The translations under genes were made by a program, and so were the position numbers. A stretch of DNA of 64,000 nt from DATLWN01 sp963764315 (GTDB taxonomy: Bacteria > Pseudomonadota > Zetaproteobacteria > Mariprofundales > Mariprofundaceae), in NCBI GenBank assembly GCA_963764315.1, contig CAVXSB010000008.1:1-64000 (forward strand). Direction: 5' to 3'. Below are positions 1-7,952 of the stretch, in pieces. The notes beneath the pieces were generated by a model that had not been told where the DNA came from, made no database searches, and was given only the letters and a program-made list of their open reading frames with translations. Positions within the stretch are counted from its first letter, which is position 1. Every line of letters starts with the position of its first letter.

Positions 1-552
1 GCGCAGCGTCAGCTCTGCCTCGCGCTCCCCCAACACCGCCAGGGTAGCGGGCAGGCATGGCGTGTCTTCCTCCTCCAGCATCAGCGTGCCTGCGGCGAAC
101 AGCTCGGTCTCGTGGCCCGCCAGCGGGCGGGCGAGCTGGACCCGGTAGGTTTTGGAGATGTCGTGCCTGGGGCTGGTCAGGTGATGGTTCAGCGTCCCGT
201 CGTCGGTCAGGATCAACAGGCCGCTGGTGTCCTTGTCCAGGCGGCCGACGGCGGACAGTTGCGGCTTGCGCCCTAACCAGCGTGCGGGCAGGTCGTCGTA
301 GATCAGGCGGCCCTGTTCCCGGTGCGAGCAGACCTGTCCCACCGGCTTGTGGTAGATCAGGGTCAGGCCGTCCGGGTGATCCAGCGCCTCGTCGTCCAGG
401 CGCACGGCATGCGGGTCCACGCGCGTCGACGCATCCAGCCGCGCCACGCCCTCCACGACGATGCGGCCCTGACGCAGCCAGGCGCGGATTTCGCTGCGGG
501 AGCAGTAGCCGAGCCTGGAGAGCAGCTTATCCAGCCTTTCGCTGCCCTTCAT
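1..552 (-). CDS. rsuA: 16S rRNA pseudouridine synthase RsuA-like (3' end outside window)
   Basis: The enzyme isomerises a uridine in small-subunit rRNA. The reading frame starts at ATG 552 and is still open at base 1, so only the first 184 residues are visible. An S4-type RNA-binding segment opens the protein (SERLDKLLSRLGYCSRSE), followed by the catalytic-domain signature GRLDKDTSGLLILTDDG with the catalytic Asp. The spacing of the two domains fits the RsuA/RluB/RluE/RluF family; RsuA is favoured by the compact S4 domain, but the missing C-terminus prevents certainty. Its ATG overlaps the stop of the upstream rsmC gene (ATGA), so the two are probably translationally coupled, both acting on rRNA. 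Confidence 0.85.
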   Translation of the reverse strand, partial: MKGSERLDKLLSRLGYCSRSEIRAWLRQGRIVVEGVARLDASTRVDPHAVRLDDEALDHPDGLTLIYHKPVGQVCSHREQGRLIYDDLPARWLGRKPQLSAVGRLDKDTSGLLILTDDGTLNHHLTSPRHDISKTYRVQLARPLAGHETELFAAGTLMLEEEDTPCLPATLAVLGEREAELTLR

Positions 553-1583
553 CGCACCCCCTCGAGGATTTTGAAGCCGGCGCTCTGCTCGGCGACGTCG
601 CAGGTGGTCAGCATGCCCTTGCACAGCTGCTCGTAGGGCAGGGGCCGGTTGGCCACCATGGCCAGGCGGCCGCCGGGGCGCAGGCTGTTGCAGGCGGCGG
701 CGGCGATGGCCTGGCCGAGCGCCAGGTCGACGTCCTTGCCGCGGTGGAACGGCGGATTCAGCACGATCCAGTCCAGCCCCGAAGGAAGCGACTCGCTGGT
801 CGCATCCAGCCAGCGTGCGTGCACGGCGACATGGGCGCCCTCGGTGTTGGCGATGGCGCAGTCCAGGGCATCGCGGTCGGCATCGATCAGGTGCAATTCG
901 CTGATGCCGGTATGGCTGGCCAGGATGCGGCTTGCCAGATAGCCGTAGCCGCAGCACAGATCCATGCCGCGGCCGGCCAGGGGCCGGTTCTCCAGGTAGC
1001 GGCGCAGCAGTTCCGAGCCCGCATCCGGGCCGTCCCAACTGAAGTTTCCGGGGCGGGCGATGAGCCCGTGCGCCGGCACCATGCGCGCGTCCGCCTCGTG
1101 CATCCAGGCTTCGGCCAGGGCGGCATCGAAGCCATCGCTGCGCTCGGCCCGGAACAGCCGGCAATGCGATTTGGCGGAGCCTGCCACCGAGCCGGCCAGC
1201 TCGCCCAGGCGCTTCTCGTAGCTCTTGCCGCCCATATCGTTGGCGCAGGCGGCGATCAGCGTGCCACCGGGGGCGAGACGCAGCATGGCGGCGGCCAGCA
1301 TGCCCAGGCTCTGCTCGCGCTGCTTGCCGGGCAGCACCAGTGCCAGGTCGAAGCGGGTCCCGGCGTCGATCTCCTCGAGGCGGACCAGCGGCTGCAGGCC
1401 CAGGCGCTGCAGGGCCAGCCAGTCCGGGCGAAAGGCCTGCTGCACGATCAGCGCATGCGCATCGCCGATAGTGCGCAGGTCGGCATGCGCATCGGCGTTG
1501 ACGGCGAGGATGCGGACATCCTGCCGGCCTTCCAGCCGCGCCAGGGCCTGTGCATACAACAACTCGGTGGCGGTGGAGGACAA
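549..1583 (-). CDS. rsmC: 16S rRNA m2G1207 methyltransferase RsmC
   Basis: SAM-dependent guanine-N2 methyltransferase of 16S rRNA. The C-terminal half carries the SAM-binding stretch MDLCCGYGYLA and the catalytic NPPFH motif near residue 275; the N-terminal half is the degenerate duplicated domain typical of RsmC/RlmG. I chose TTG 1583 as the start: it follows an AGGG ribosome site, lies just after the stop of the upstream regulator gene, and gives 344 residues, almost exactly the E. coli RsmC length (343). A frame open to 1712 would run into the neighbour and adds low-complexity sequence. RlmG is the alternative family member, but the length favours RsmC. Confidence 0.85.
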   Translation of the reverse strand: MSSTATELLYAQALARLEGRQDVRILAVNADAHADLRTIGDAHALIVQQAFRPDWLALQRLGLQPLVRLEEIDAGTRFDLALVLPGKQREQSLGMLAAAMLRLAPGGTLIAACANDMGGKSYEKRLGELAGSVAGSAKSHCRLFRAERSDGFDAALAEAWMHEADARMVPAHGLIARPGNFSWDGPDAGSELLRRYLENRPLAGRGMDLCCGYGYLASRILASHTGISELHLIDADRDALDCAIANTEGAHVAVHARWLDATSESLPSGLDWIVLNPPFHRGKDVDLALGQAIAAAACNSLRPGGRLAMVANRPLPYEQLCKGMLTTCDVAEQSAGFKILEGVR

Positions 1584-1593
1584 GCCAGGTGCC

Positions 1594-2034
1594 CTAGATG
1601 CAGAAGTCGGCGGGAGAGCCTGCGGTGGCAAGCAGATCCTCGGCCTGGGCCCTGTCCAGCCATTCAGCGAGGGTGATGCCGGCCAGCACCGACACCAGCT
1701 GGCTCCTCGCATCGGCGAGTGCCGGCATCGTCACCCGCGTTTCCAGGGCCGTGTCGCCATCCTCCGACGGGGTCTCGGCGCAGAGGCTGGCAAGTACGTC
1801 CAGCAGGCTGATGCGCTGGGCGCTGCGCGCCAGGCGGTAGCCGCCATGGGCGCCGCGCCGCGATTCGAGGATGCCGGCCTGGCTCAGGGCCTGCAGGTCC
1901 GGCTCCAGGTAGCGACGGGAGCAGTTGAGCCTTTCGGCCAGTTGCTTGCCCGGCGTCGGCTGGCGGCTGGCGGCCAGGTGCAGCAGCGCCGTAAGCACCA
2001 GGCGCAGGCGGCGCGTTTCCAGTAGCTCCAGCAT
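1594..2034 (-). CDS. Rrf2-family transcriptional regulator
   Basis: A 146-residue protein with an N-terminal winged-helix domain of the Rrf2 type: the RLVLTALLHLA start, RYLEPDLQALSQAGILESRRGAHGGYRLAR wing region, and LLDVLASLCAE helix match the family. The closely spaced three-cysteine cluster that holds the Fe-S centre in IscR is not present, so redox sensing through a 2Fe-2S cluster is unlikely unless the scattered cysteines (NCSRR, LCAE, DFCI) serve. The ligand is unknown. It sits between dut and rsmC with a four-base ATGA overlap to dut, in an operon that starts with a thiol peroxidase. Confidence 0.8.
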   Translation of the reverse strand: MLELLETRRLRLVLTALLHLAASRQPTPGKQLAERLNCSRRYLEPDLQALSQAGILESRRGAHGGYRLARSAQRISLLDVLASLCAETPSEDGDTALETRVTMPALADARSQLVSVLAGITLAEWLDRAQAEDLLATAGSPADFCI

Positions 2035-2492
2035 CAGTGCCTTCCCGAGCTGCCGAAGCCGCCGGCGCCGCGCGCGGTATCGTCCAGGGACTCGGCCGGC
2101 TGCCAGGCGATGCGGCTGACCGGAGCGATGACCATCTGGGCGATGCGCTCGCCGCGCTGGATCGGGAATGCCTGCGGGCCGTGATTGATCAGGATCACCC
2201 CGACCTCGCCGCGGTAGTCCGCATCGATGGTGCCGGGGCTGTTCAGCACGGTGATGCCGTGCTTCAGGGCCAGGCCCGAACGGGGCCTGACCTGGGCCTC
2301 GAAGCCCTCGGGCAGGGCGATGGCCAGGCCGGTCGGGATCAGGGCCCGTTCACCCGGTGCCAGCACGACCGCTTCGGCCAGGGCGGCGCGCAGGTCCATG
2401 CCGGCGGCATGCTCGGTGGCGTAGTGGGGAAGATCCAGACCCTCGCCATGGGGCAGCCTCTGGATCAGTACGCGGACGGGCATTCGGTTCAT
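2034..2492 (-). CDS. dut: deoxyuridine 5'-triphosphate nucleotidohydrolase
   Basis: Hydrolyses dUTP to dUMP and pyrophosphate, keeping uracil out of DNA and supplying dUMP for dTMP synthesis. All five trimeric dUTPase motifs are visible in order: AGMDLRA, PRSGLALKHGI, GTIDADYRGEVGVILIN with the catalytic Asp, RGERIAQMVI, and the Gly-rich C-terminal GAGGFGSSG. At 152 residues it has the usual length. It overlaps coaBC upstream and the Rrf2 regulator downstream by four bases each; the coaBC-dut order is classic in proteobacteria. Confidence 0.97.
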   Translation of the reverse strand: MNRMPVRVLIQRLPHGEGLDLPHYATEHAAGMDLRAALAEAVVLAPGERALIPTGLAIALPEGFEAQVRPRSGLALKHGITVLNSPGTIDADYRGEVGVILINHGPQAFPIQRGERIAQMVIAPVSRIAWQPAESLDDTARGAGGFGSSGRH

Positions 2493-3670
2493 GTATCAAT
2501 CTCCCGGATGGCATGGATCAGGGCCTCGGCCAGCTCGGCCTTGGGAACCTGCGTCATGGGCTCGGCACGCCGCTGGTCGATCCACCAGCCGCCGGCATCC
2601 ATGCTGCCCATATTGCCGATATCGTTGGCAAAGATGGCATCCACGCCCTTGCCCTGCAACTTGGCGCGCGCATGCTCGATATGATCGGTGGCCTCGGCCG
2701 CGAAGGCGATGACCCGGCGCGGGCGGTCCTCCATGGCGGCGACGGCGGCGACGATGTCCGGGTTGGGCACGAGCTCCACCTGTAGCGTCTGCCCTCCGGC
2801 GCGCTTGAGCTTGCCGGACAGACGCCGGGCGAAACGGAAGTCGCCGACGGCGGCAGTGGCGACGAACACGTCCGCGCCCTCTGCCAGGGTGCGGGATACG
2901 GTGAGCATTTCCTCGGCGGTCGTTACATCGTGCCGGGAAACGGCATCGCTGCTCGCCGCCACCGTCGGGCCGGCGACGAGCCGGACATCGGCGCCGTGCG
3001 CCGCCGCCGCCTCGGCCAGGGCCAGGCCGAGTTCGCCGGTAGCGCGGTTGGTGAGAAAGCGTACATCGTCCCAGGGCTCCCAGGTGGGGCCGGCATTGAT
3101 GACCCAGCGCTGGCCAGCAAGGAACGGCTCGGCGAGCAGCGGGCTGAGGGCTTTGATGATCGCCGCCGGCTCGCTCAGCCTTCCTTCGCCCTCCTCGCCG
3201 CAGGCAAGCTGCCCGGCCTCCGGGCCGATGATGTGCATGCCTCGTTCGCGCAACAGCGCCAGGTTGCGGGCGTTGGCAGGCGATTGCCACATCGAGGTGT
3301 TCATGGCCGGGGCCAGAAGCACCGGCCCTTCGCGCACCTGCAGCATCGTCGTCAGCAGATGGTCGCTGATGCCGTTGGCGATCTTGGCGATCAGGTCGGC
3401 GGTGGCCGGGGCGATGACGAGCACATCGGCCCAGCGGGCCAGGCGGATATGCCCCATCTCGCGCTCGGCGGTCAGGTCGAACAGCTCGGTATACACCTGC
3501 TCTCCGGTCAGGGACGCGAAGGTCAGGGGGGTGACGAAGCGGCAGGCGGACGGGGTCATGACACAGCGCACCGTCGCCCCCTGCTTCACCAGCATCCTGG
3601 CCAGTTCGGCGACGCGGTAGACGGCGATGCCACCACCGATGCCGAGCAGGATGCGCTTGCCGGCAAGCAT
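2489..3670 (-). CDS. coaBC: bifunctional phosphopantothenoylcysteine decarboxylase/phosphopantothenate-cysteine ligase
   Basis: Catalyses two consecutive steps of coenzyme A synthesis: CTP-dependent joining of cysteine to 4'-phosphopantothenate (CoaB) and decarboxylation to 4'-phosphopantetheine (CoaC). The N-terminal flavoprotein half shows GIGGGIAVYR, the catalytic His in MGHIRLARWAD, the PAMNTSMW substrate motif, and the LACGEEGEGRL loop with the active-site Cys. The C-terminal half begins around residue 190 (INAGPTWEPWDDVR) and carries the KLKR motif of the ligase. The 393-residue length is standard. ATGA overlap with bcp upstream. Confidence 0.97.
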   Translation of the reverse strand: MLAGKRILLGIGGGIAVYRVAELARMLVKQGATVRCVMTPSACRFVTPLTFASLTGEQVYTELFDLTAEREMGHIRLARWADVLVIAPATADLIAKIANGISDHLLTTMLQVREGPVLLAPAMNTSMWQSPANARNLALLRERGMHIIGPEAGQLACGEEGEGRLSEPAAIIKALSPLLAEPFLAGQRWVINAGPTWEPWDDVRFLTNRATGELGLALAEAAAAHGADVRLVAGPTVAASSDAVSRHDVTTAEEMLTVSRTLAEGADVFVATAAVGDFRFARRLSGKLKRAGGQTLQVELVPNPDIVAAVAAMEDRPRRVIAFAAEATDHIEHARAKLQGKGVDAIFANDIGNMGSMDAGGWWIDQRRAEPMTQVPKAELAEALIHAIREIDT

Positions 3671-4152
3671 CAGGATGCGCTGAGCCTGTGCAGGGTGGCC
3701 AGCACCTCTTCGACATGGCCGTCCACCTTCACCTTGCGCCAGGCGTGGGCGATGTCGCCCTTGGGATCGATCAGGAAGGTGGAACGCTCCACCCCGAGTA
3801 CCTGTTTGCCGTACATATTCTTCATGCGTATGACATCGAAGGCCTTGCAGGCGATCTCGTCGGGATCGGAGATCAGGCGGAAGGGCAGCTCGAATTTTTC
3901 CACAAAACTGGCATGCGATTTCACCGAGTCGCGGCTGATGCCGAGGATGACGGCGCCGGCCGCCTCGAAATCCCCCCCGGCGTCGCGAAAGGCGCAGGAT
4001 TCCGTGGTACAGCCCGGCGTATTGTCCTTGGGATAGAAATAAAGCACGACCCAGCGCCCGTGCAGGGATGACAGGGTCAGCTCGCCCTCGGGCCAGGTCG
4101 GCAGCGTGAAATCGGGGGCCTGGTCTCCGGCGTCTACGGTGGTTGTGCTCAT
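3670..4152 (-). CDS. bcp: thioredoxin-dependent thiol peroxidase (peroxiredoxin Q/Bcp)
   Basis: Reduces hydrogen peroxide and organic hydroperoxides with thioredoxin as reductant, in the cytoplasm. The peroxiredoxin motif PKDNTPGCTTESC has the peroxidatic Cys and, five residues on, the resolving Cys, the arrangement of PrxQ/Bcp alpha-type enzymes. Length is 160 residues as usual. The ATG is preceded by AGGAG at good spacing. It is the first gene of a minus-strand operon with coaBC, dut, an Rrf2 regulator, rsmC and rsuA, all joined by overlaps or near-overlaps. Confidence 0.95.
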   Translation of the reverse strand: MSTTTVDAGDQAPDFTLPTWPEGELTLSSLHGRWVVLYFYPKDNTPGCTTESCAFRDAGGDFEAAGAVILGISRDSVKSHASFVEKFELPFRLISDPDEIACKAFDVIRMKNMYGKQVLGVERSTFLIDPKGDIAHAWRKVKVDGHVEEVLATLHRLSAS

Positions 4153-4224
4153 GATCTCTCCTTATGGGCAGGGCTTGCGGCTAATGATAGGCTTTGAATT
4201 ACATCCGTCGAGGAGTGTTATGCG

Positions 4225-5163
4225 ATGCAATTACTGCTAGCCGAACCGCGCGGTTTCTGCGCCGGCGTGGATCGCGCCATCGAGATCGTCGAGCGGGCGC
4301 TTGAGGTGTTCGGGGCGCCGGTGTACGTGCGTCACGAGATCGTGCACAACCGCTTCGTCGTCGAGGATTTGCGCGGCAAGGGGGCGGTGTTCGTCGAGGA
4401 GGTCGACGATGCCCCGGATGGGGCGGTGCTGATCTTCTCGGCGCATGGCGTCAGCCAGGCCGTGCGCCAGCGCGCCGCCGATCGCGAGCTGAAGGTCATC
4501 GATGCCACCTGCCCGCTGGTGACCAAGGTGCACCTGGAGCTGTTGCGCCATCTGAAGAACGGCGACCAGGTGGTGCTGATCGGTCATGCCGGCCACCCCG
4601 AGGTCGAGGGCACGATGGGCCAGGCTCCCGAGGGTTCGGTGTTGCTGGTCTCCGATCCCGCGGATGTCGATGCGCTGGCGGTCGAGAATCCCGACAGGCT
4701 GGCCTATGTGACGCAGACGACGCTGTCGGTCGACGACACGGCCGATGTCATCGCTGCCCTCAGACAGCGCTTCCCCAATATCCAGGGCCCGAAGCGCGAG
4801 GATATCTGCTATGCCACCAGCAACCGGCAGATGGCCGTCAAGGCGCTGGCGGGGAAGGTCGATGTGGTGCTGGTTATCGGTTCCAAGAACTCCTCGAACA
4901 GCAATCGTCTGCGCGAGGTCGCCGAGCGTGCCGGCTGCCAGGCCCACCTGATCGACGGCCCGGCGGACATCGATCCGGCCTGGCTGGCCGGCGATGAACG
5001 CATCGGCGTCACCGCCGGTGCCTCGGCCCCGGAGCTGCTGGTGCAGCAGGTCGTCGATTTCCTGCGCAGCAAGGGGGCGGCCACCGTCGAACGGCTGGCG
5101 GTCACCGAGGAGAACGTCATCTTCAATCTTCCCGAGGAGTTGCGCATCCATCCTGTGACATAG
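4225..5163 (+). CDS. ispH: 4-hydroxy-3-methylbut-2-enyl diphosphate reductase
   Basis: Last enzyme of the methylerythritol phosphate pathway, giving isopentenyl and dimethylallyl diphosphate. The three Fe-S cluster cysteines are at residues 12 (GFCAGV), 96 (ATCPLV) and 195 (DICYATSN); the His in GHAGHPEVEGTMGQ and the Ser-Asn substrate loop SSNSNRL are also present. Length 312 is typical. An AGGAG lies upstream; the nearer ATG at 4220 is out of frame. ispD and ispF are encoded further along in this window, so three MEP-pathway genes are visible. Confidence 0.97.
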   Translation: MQLLLAEPRGFCAGVDRAIEIVERALEVFGAPVYVRHEIVHNRFVVEDLRGKGAVFVEEVDDAPDGAVLIFSAHGVSQAVRQRAADRELKVIDATCPLVTKVHLELLRHLKNGDQVVLIGHAGHPEVEGTMGQAPEGSVLLVSDPADVDALAVENPDRLAYVTQTTLSVDDTADVIAALRQRFPNIQGPKREDICYATSNRQMAVKALAGKVDVVLVIGSKNSSNSNRLREVAERAGCQAHLIDGPADIDPAWLAGDERIGVTAGASAPELLVQQVVDFLRSKGAATVERLAVTEENVIFNLPEELRIHPVT

Positions 5164-5280
5164 GACGGGTGAGCGCTTTTCCATGGCCGTAGCCGGTTTC
5201 GCCGGCATGAATCCTGCTTGCTACCGAACGATGGGCACGGCTGCGCCGGCGCATCGTATTCTGGCGACGGGAAGGGTGCA

Positions 5281-6720
5281 TTGATATCGGAACAGACGCT
5301 TGATCCGGAGGACTGGCAGGGATTCCGGGACCAGGGCCACCGCATGCTCGACGATATGCTCGATTACCTGCAGCACATCCGAGCCCGCCCGGTCTGGCAA
5401 CCGATTCCGGAGTCGGTGCGCGCAAGCCTCATGGAGCCGCTTCCCACCCGGGGCAGCGAGCTGGCGCCGCTGCATGCCACGTTCATGGAACAGATCCTTC
5501 CCTATGCCGTCGGTAACGCCCATCCGGGCTTCATGGGCTGGGTGCACGGCGGCGGCACCGGCGTGGGCATGCTGGCGGAGATGCTGGCAGCAGGCCTGAA
5601 CGCCAATCTCGGTGGGCGCGACCAGATGCCGATCGAGGTGGAGCGGCAGGTGGTGCGCTGGATGCGCGATCTGTTTTCCTTCCCCGACACCGCCAGCGGC
5701 CTGTTCGTCGACGGCACCTCGATGGCGACCTTGATCAGCCTGTTGGTGGCGCGCCACGCCGTCCTGGGCCCGGAGGCGCGTGCCCGCGGCATCGCCGCCG
5801 CCGGCCAGCGCCTGACCGCCTATGCCTCGACGGGCGTGCACGGCTGCCTGGCGCGCGCGCTGGATATGGCCGGCATCGGCAGCGACGCGCTTCGATTGAT
5901 CCCGGTCGACGACGCCTACCGCATCGACGGGGAGGCGCTGAGGCATGCCATTGCCAATGATCGCGCCGACGGATACATGCCGTTCTTCCTGGCGGGAACC
6001 GCCGGCACCGTCGATGTCGGGGCCATCGACGATCTGGCCATGCTGGCCGATGTCGCCGCCGGCGAGGGGCTGTGGTTCCATGTGGACGGGGCCTTCGGGG
6101 CGCTGGCCATGCTGGCTCCCGAGATCGCCCCCAGGCTCGCCGGCATCGAGCGGGCCGACGCCATCGCCTTCGATTTTCACAAATGGGGGCAGGTTCCCTA
6201 TGACGCCGGTTTCGTGCTGATCCGCGACGAGGCCGTGCACCGGGCCACGTTCGCGGCCCCGGCCGCCTATCTCGGCCGGGAGCCGCGCGGCCTGGCCGGC
6301 GGCTCGCCCTGGCCCTGCGACTACGGCCCGGGGCTGTCGCGCGGTTTTAGGGCCCTGAAGGCATGGTTCACGATCAAGGCCTACGGGGCAGAGGGGCTGG
6401 GCGCTGCCATCGCCAGGACCTGCGCCCTGGCCCGCACCATGCAGGCCCGCATCGCACAGGAGACGGAGCTGGAACTGCTGGCGCCGGTGGCGTTGAACAT
6501 CGTCTGTTACCGTTATCGCGGTGCGGATGCGGACCGGCTCAATGCCGAGATCGTCGTCGCCCTGCAGGAGTCGGGCATCGCCGCCCCCTCGACGACGATC
6601 ATCGATGGCCGGCTGGCCATCCGCGCCGCCATCGTCAATCACCGCACAAGTGCGTGCGACATCGAAGCGCTGCTGGCCGCGACACTCGCCCTCGGGCGGA
6701 AACTGGGGGGACAGGCATGA
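5281..6720 (+). CDS. PLP-dependent group II decarboxylase (aromatic-L-amino-acid decarboxylase/glutamate decarboxylase family)
   Basis: A fold-type-I PLP enzyme, by family a decarboxylase of an amino acid to an amine. Visible marks: GNAHPGFMGWVHGGG substrate region, FHVDGAFGALAML with the PLP-contacting Asp, and FDFHKWGQVPYD, where Lys301 should form the Schiff base. The substrate cannot be read from the sequence. I used TTG 5281 after GAAGGG; an upstream TTG at 5218 would add 21 residues with no family resemblance. The stop overlaps an ATG of the next gene, and the ATP-grasp and second PLP gene follow with no gap, so the three probably act in one pathway. Confidence 0.85.
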   Translation: MISEQTLDPEDWQGFRDQGHRMLDDMLDYLQHIRARPVWQPIPESVRASLMEPLPTRGSELAPLHATFMEQILPYAVGNAHPGFMGWVHGGGTGVGMLAEMLAAGLNANLGGRDQMPIEVERQVVRWMRDLFSFPDTASGLFVDGTSMATLISLLVARHAVLGPEARARGIAAAGQRLTAYASTGVHGCLARALDMAGIGSDALRLIPVDDAYRIDGEALRHAIANDRADGYMPFFLAGTAGTVDVGAIDDLAMLADVAAGEGLWFHVDGAFGALAMLAPEIAPRLAGIERADAIAFDFHKWGQVPYDAGFVLIRDEAVHRATFAAPAAYLGREPRGLAGGSPWPCDYGPGLSRGFRALKAWFTIKAYGAEGLGAAIARTCALARTMQARIAQETELELLAPVALNIVCYRYRGADADRLNAEIVVALQESGIAAPSTTIIDGRLAIRAAIVNHRTSACDIEALLAATLALGRKLGGQA

Positions 6721-6734
6721 CGGGAGGACAGTCC

Positions 6735-7952
6735 ATGGCAGGCACGAACGACGGGAGGCAGGCACCGCTGATCGGGCTGGCGCCACTGGTGCGCCGGGCC
6801 TTCGACGGCGAAAAACTCGACGATATCTGGCACGGCCTGCAGGCGAGGATCACGGCCGACCCCGAGGATGCCAATGCGCTGATGGATATGTCGACGATCC
6901 TGCAGATCCATGCCAATACCGAGGCCGGCCTGCTGGTGCAGGCCAAGGCGCTCGAGCTGAAGCGGCATTACCGCCGCCCGGCCGCCGGTGAGGCCGGCAT
7001 TCGCCTGTTGGCGCTGATGGCGCCGGGGCAGCTGATGGACAATGCGCCGCTCGAGTTCCTGGTCGAGGATGCCGATGTCGATATCGACATGGTCTACCTG
7101 TCGCCGGACGAGAGTGCACTGCCGGCTCTGCCGGAGCACGACGTGCTGCTGGTGGCCATGGGCCAGACGGAGCTCAACCATGCGCTGTTGCACCGCCTGG
7201 ACGCCTGGCTGAAGCACTGGCCGAAGCCGGTGATCAATGCCCCGGCCCGCATCGTCGACACCACGCGCGAGGGCGCTTATGCGCGGCTGCGCCACCGTCC
7301 GGGGCTGGTGATGCCCACCTCATGCCGCATCGGGCGCGAGGCCCTGGCGCAGCTTGCGGCGGGAGCGGTCGATATCGAGGCGCTGCTCGGGGCCGGCTTC
7401 CCCATCATCATCCGTCCGCTCGATTCGCATGCCGGCAAGGGCCTGGCCAGGCTGGATGCGGCCGCCGATGTTGCCAGCTATCTGGCCGGGATGCCGGATG
7501 CGGTGTTCCACATCGGCAGCTATGTCGATTACCGCAGCCCCGACGGCCAGTTTCGCAAGTACCGCATCGCCCTGATCGACGGCCAGCCCTTCGCCGGGCA
7601 TATGGGCATCTCCGATCACTGGATCATCCACTACCTGAACGCCGGTATGGGCGAGAGCGCGTGGAAGCGCGAGGAGGAGGAGGCATTCATGGATGGTTTC
7701 GCGCATGGCTTCGCCAAACGCCATGCCGTCGGCCTGCAATCGCTGCACGAGGCCATGGGCCTCGATTACCTGATCATCGATTGCGCCGAGACGCAGGACG
7801 GGCAGCTGCTGGTGTTCGAGGTGGATACCGGCGCCATCATCCACGATATGGATCCGCCCGAGATCTACCCGTACAAGTCCGCACACATGCACAGGCTGTT
7901 CGATGCCTTTTACGCCATGCTCAGGCGGCGCATGCAGGGCAGGGGCGCATGA
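6735..7952 (+). CDS. ATP-grasp (RimK/glutathione-synthase-like) ligase with helical N-terminal region
   Basis: Predicted ATP-dependent carboxylate-amine ligase. The C-terminal half has ATP-grasp features: GFPIIIRPLDSHAGKGLARLD (Lys/Gly loop), VDYRSPDGQFRKYRIALIDG, and the metal-binding end DYLIIDCAETQDGQLLVFEVDTGAIIHDMD. The first 100 residues are helical and TPR-like (DPEDANALMDMSTILQIHANTEAGLLVQAKALEL, in part). ATG 6735 is preceded by GGGAGGA at ideal spacing; ATG 6717, overlapping the previous stop, is the alternative. It sits between two PLP enzymes and overlaps the next gene by ATGA. Amide or peptide-like bond formation onto an amine made by the upstream decarboxylase is a reasonable inference, not shown. 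Confidence 0.75.
   Translation: MAGTNDGRQAPLIGLAPLVRRAFDGEKLDDIWHGLQARITADPEDANALMDMSTILQIHANTEAGLLVQAKALELKRHYRRPAAGEAGIRLLALMAPGQLMDNAPLEFLVEDADVDIDMVYLSPDESALPALPEHDVLLVAMGQTELNHALLHRLDAWLKHWPKPVINAPARIVDTTREGAYARLRHRPGLVMPTSCRIGREALAQLAAGAVDIEALLGAGFPIIIRPLDSHAGKGLARLDAAADVASYLAGMPDAVFHIGSYVDYRSPDGQFRKYRIALIDGQPFAGHMGISDHWIIHYLNAGMGESAWKREEEEAFMDGFAHGFAKRHAVGLQSLHEAMGLDYLIIDCAETQDGQLLVFEVDTGAIIHDMDPPEIYPYKSAHMHRLFDAFYAMLRRRMQGRGA

Noticed and set aside
5164..5280. Terminator between ispH and the decarboxylase
   Set aside because: GCCGGTTTCGCCGGC can pair but is short and lacks a T-run.
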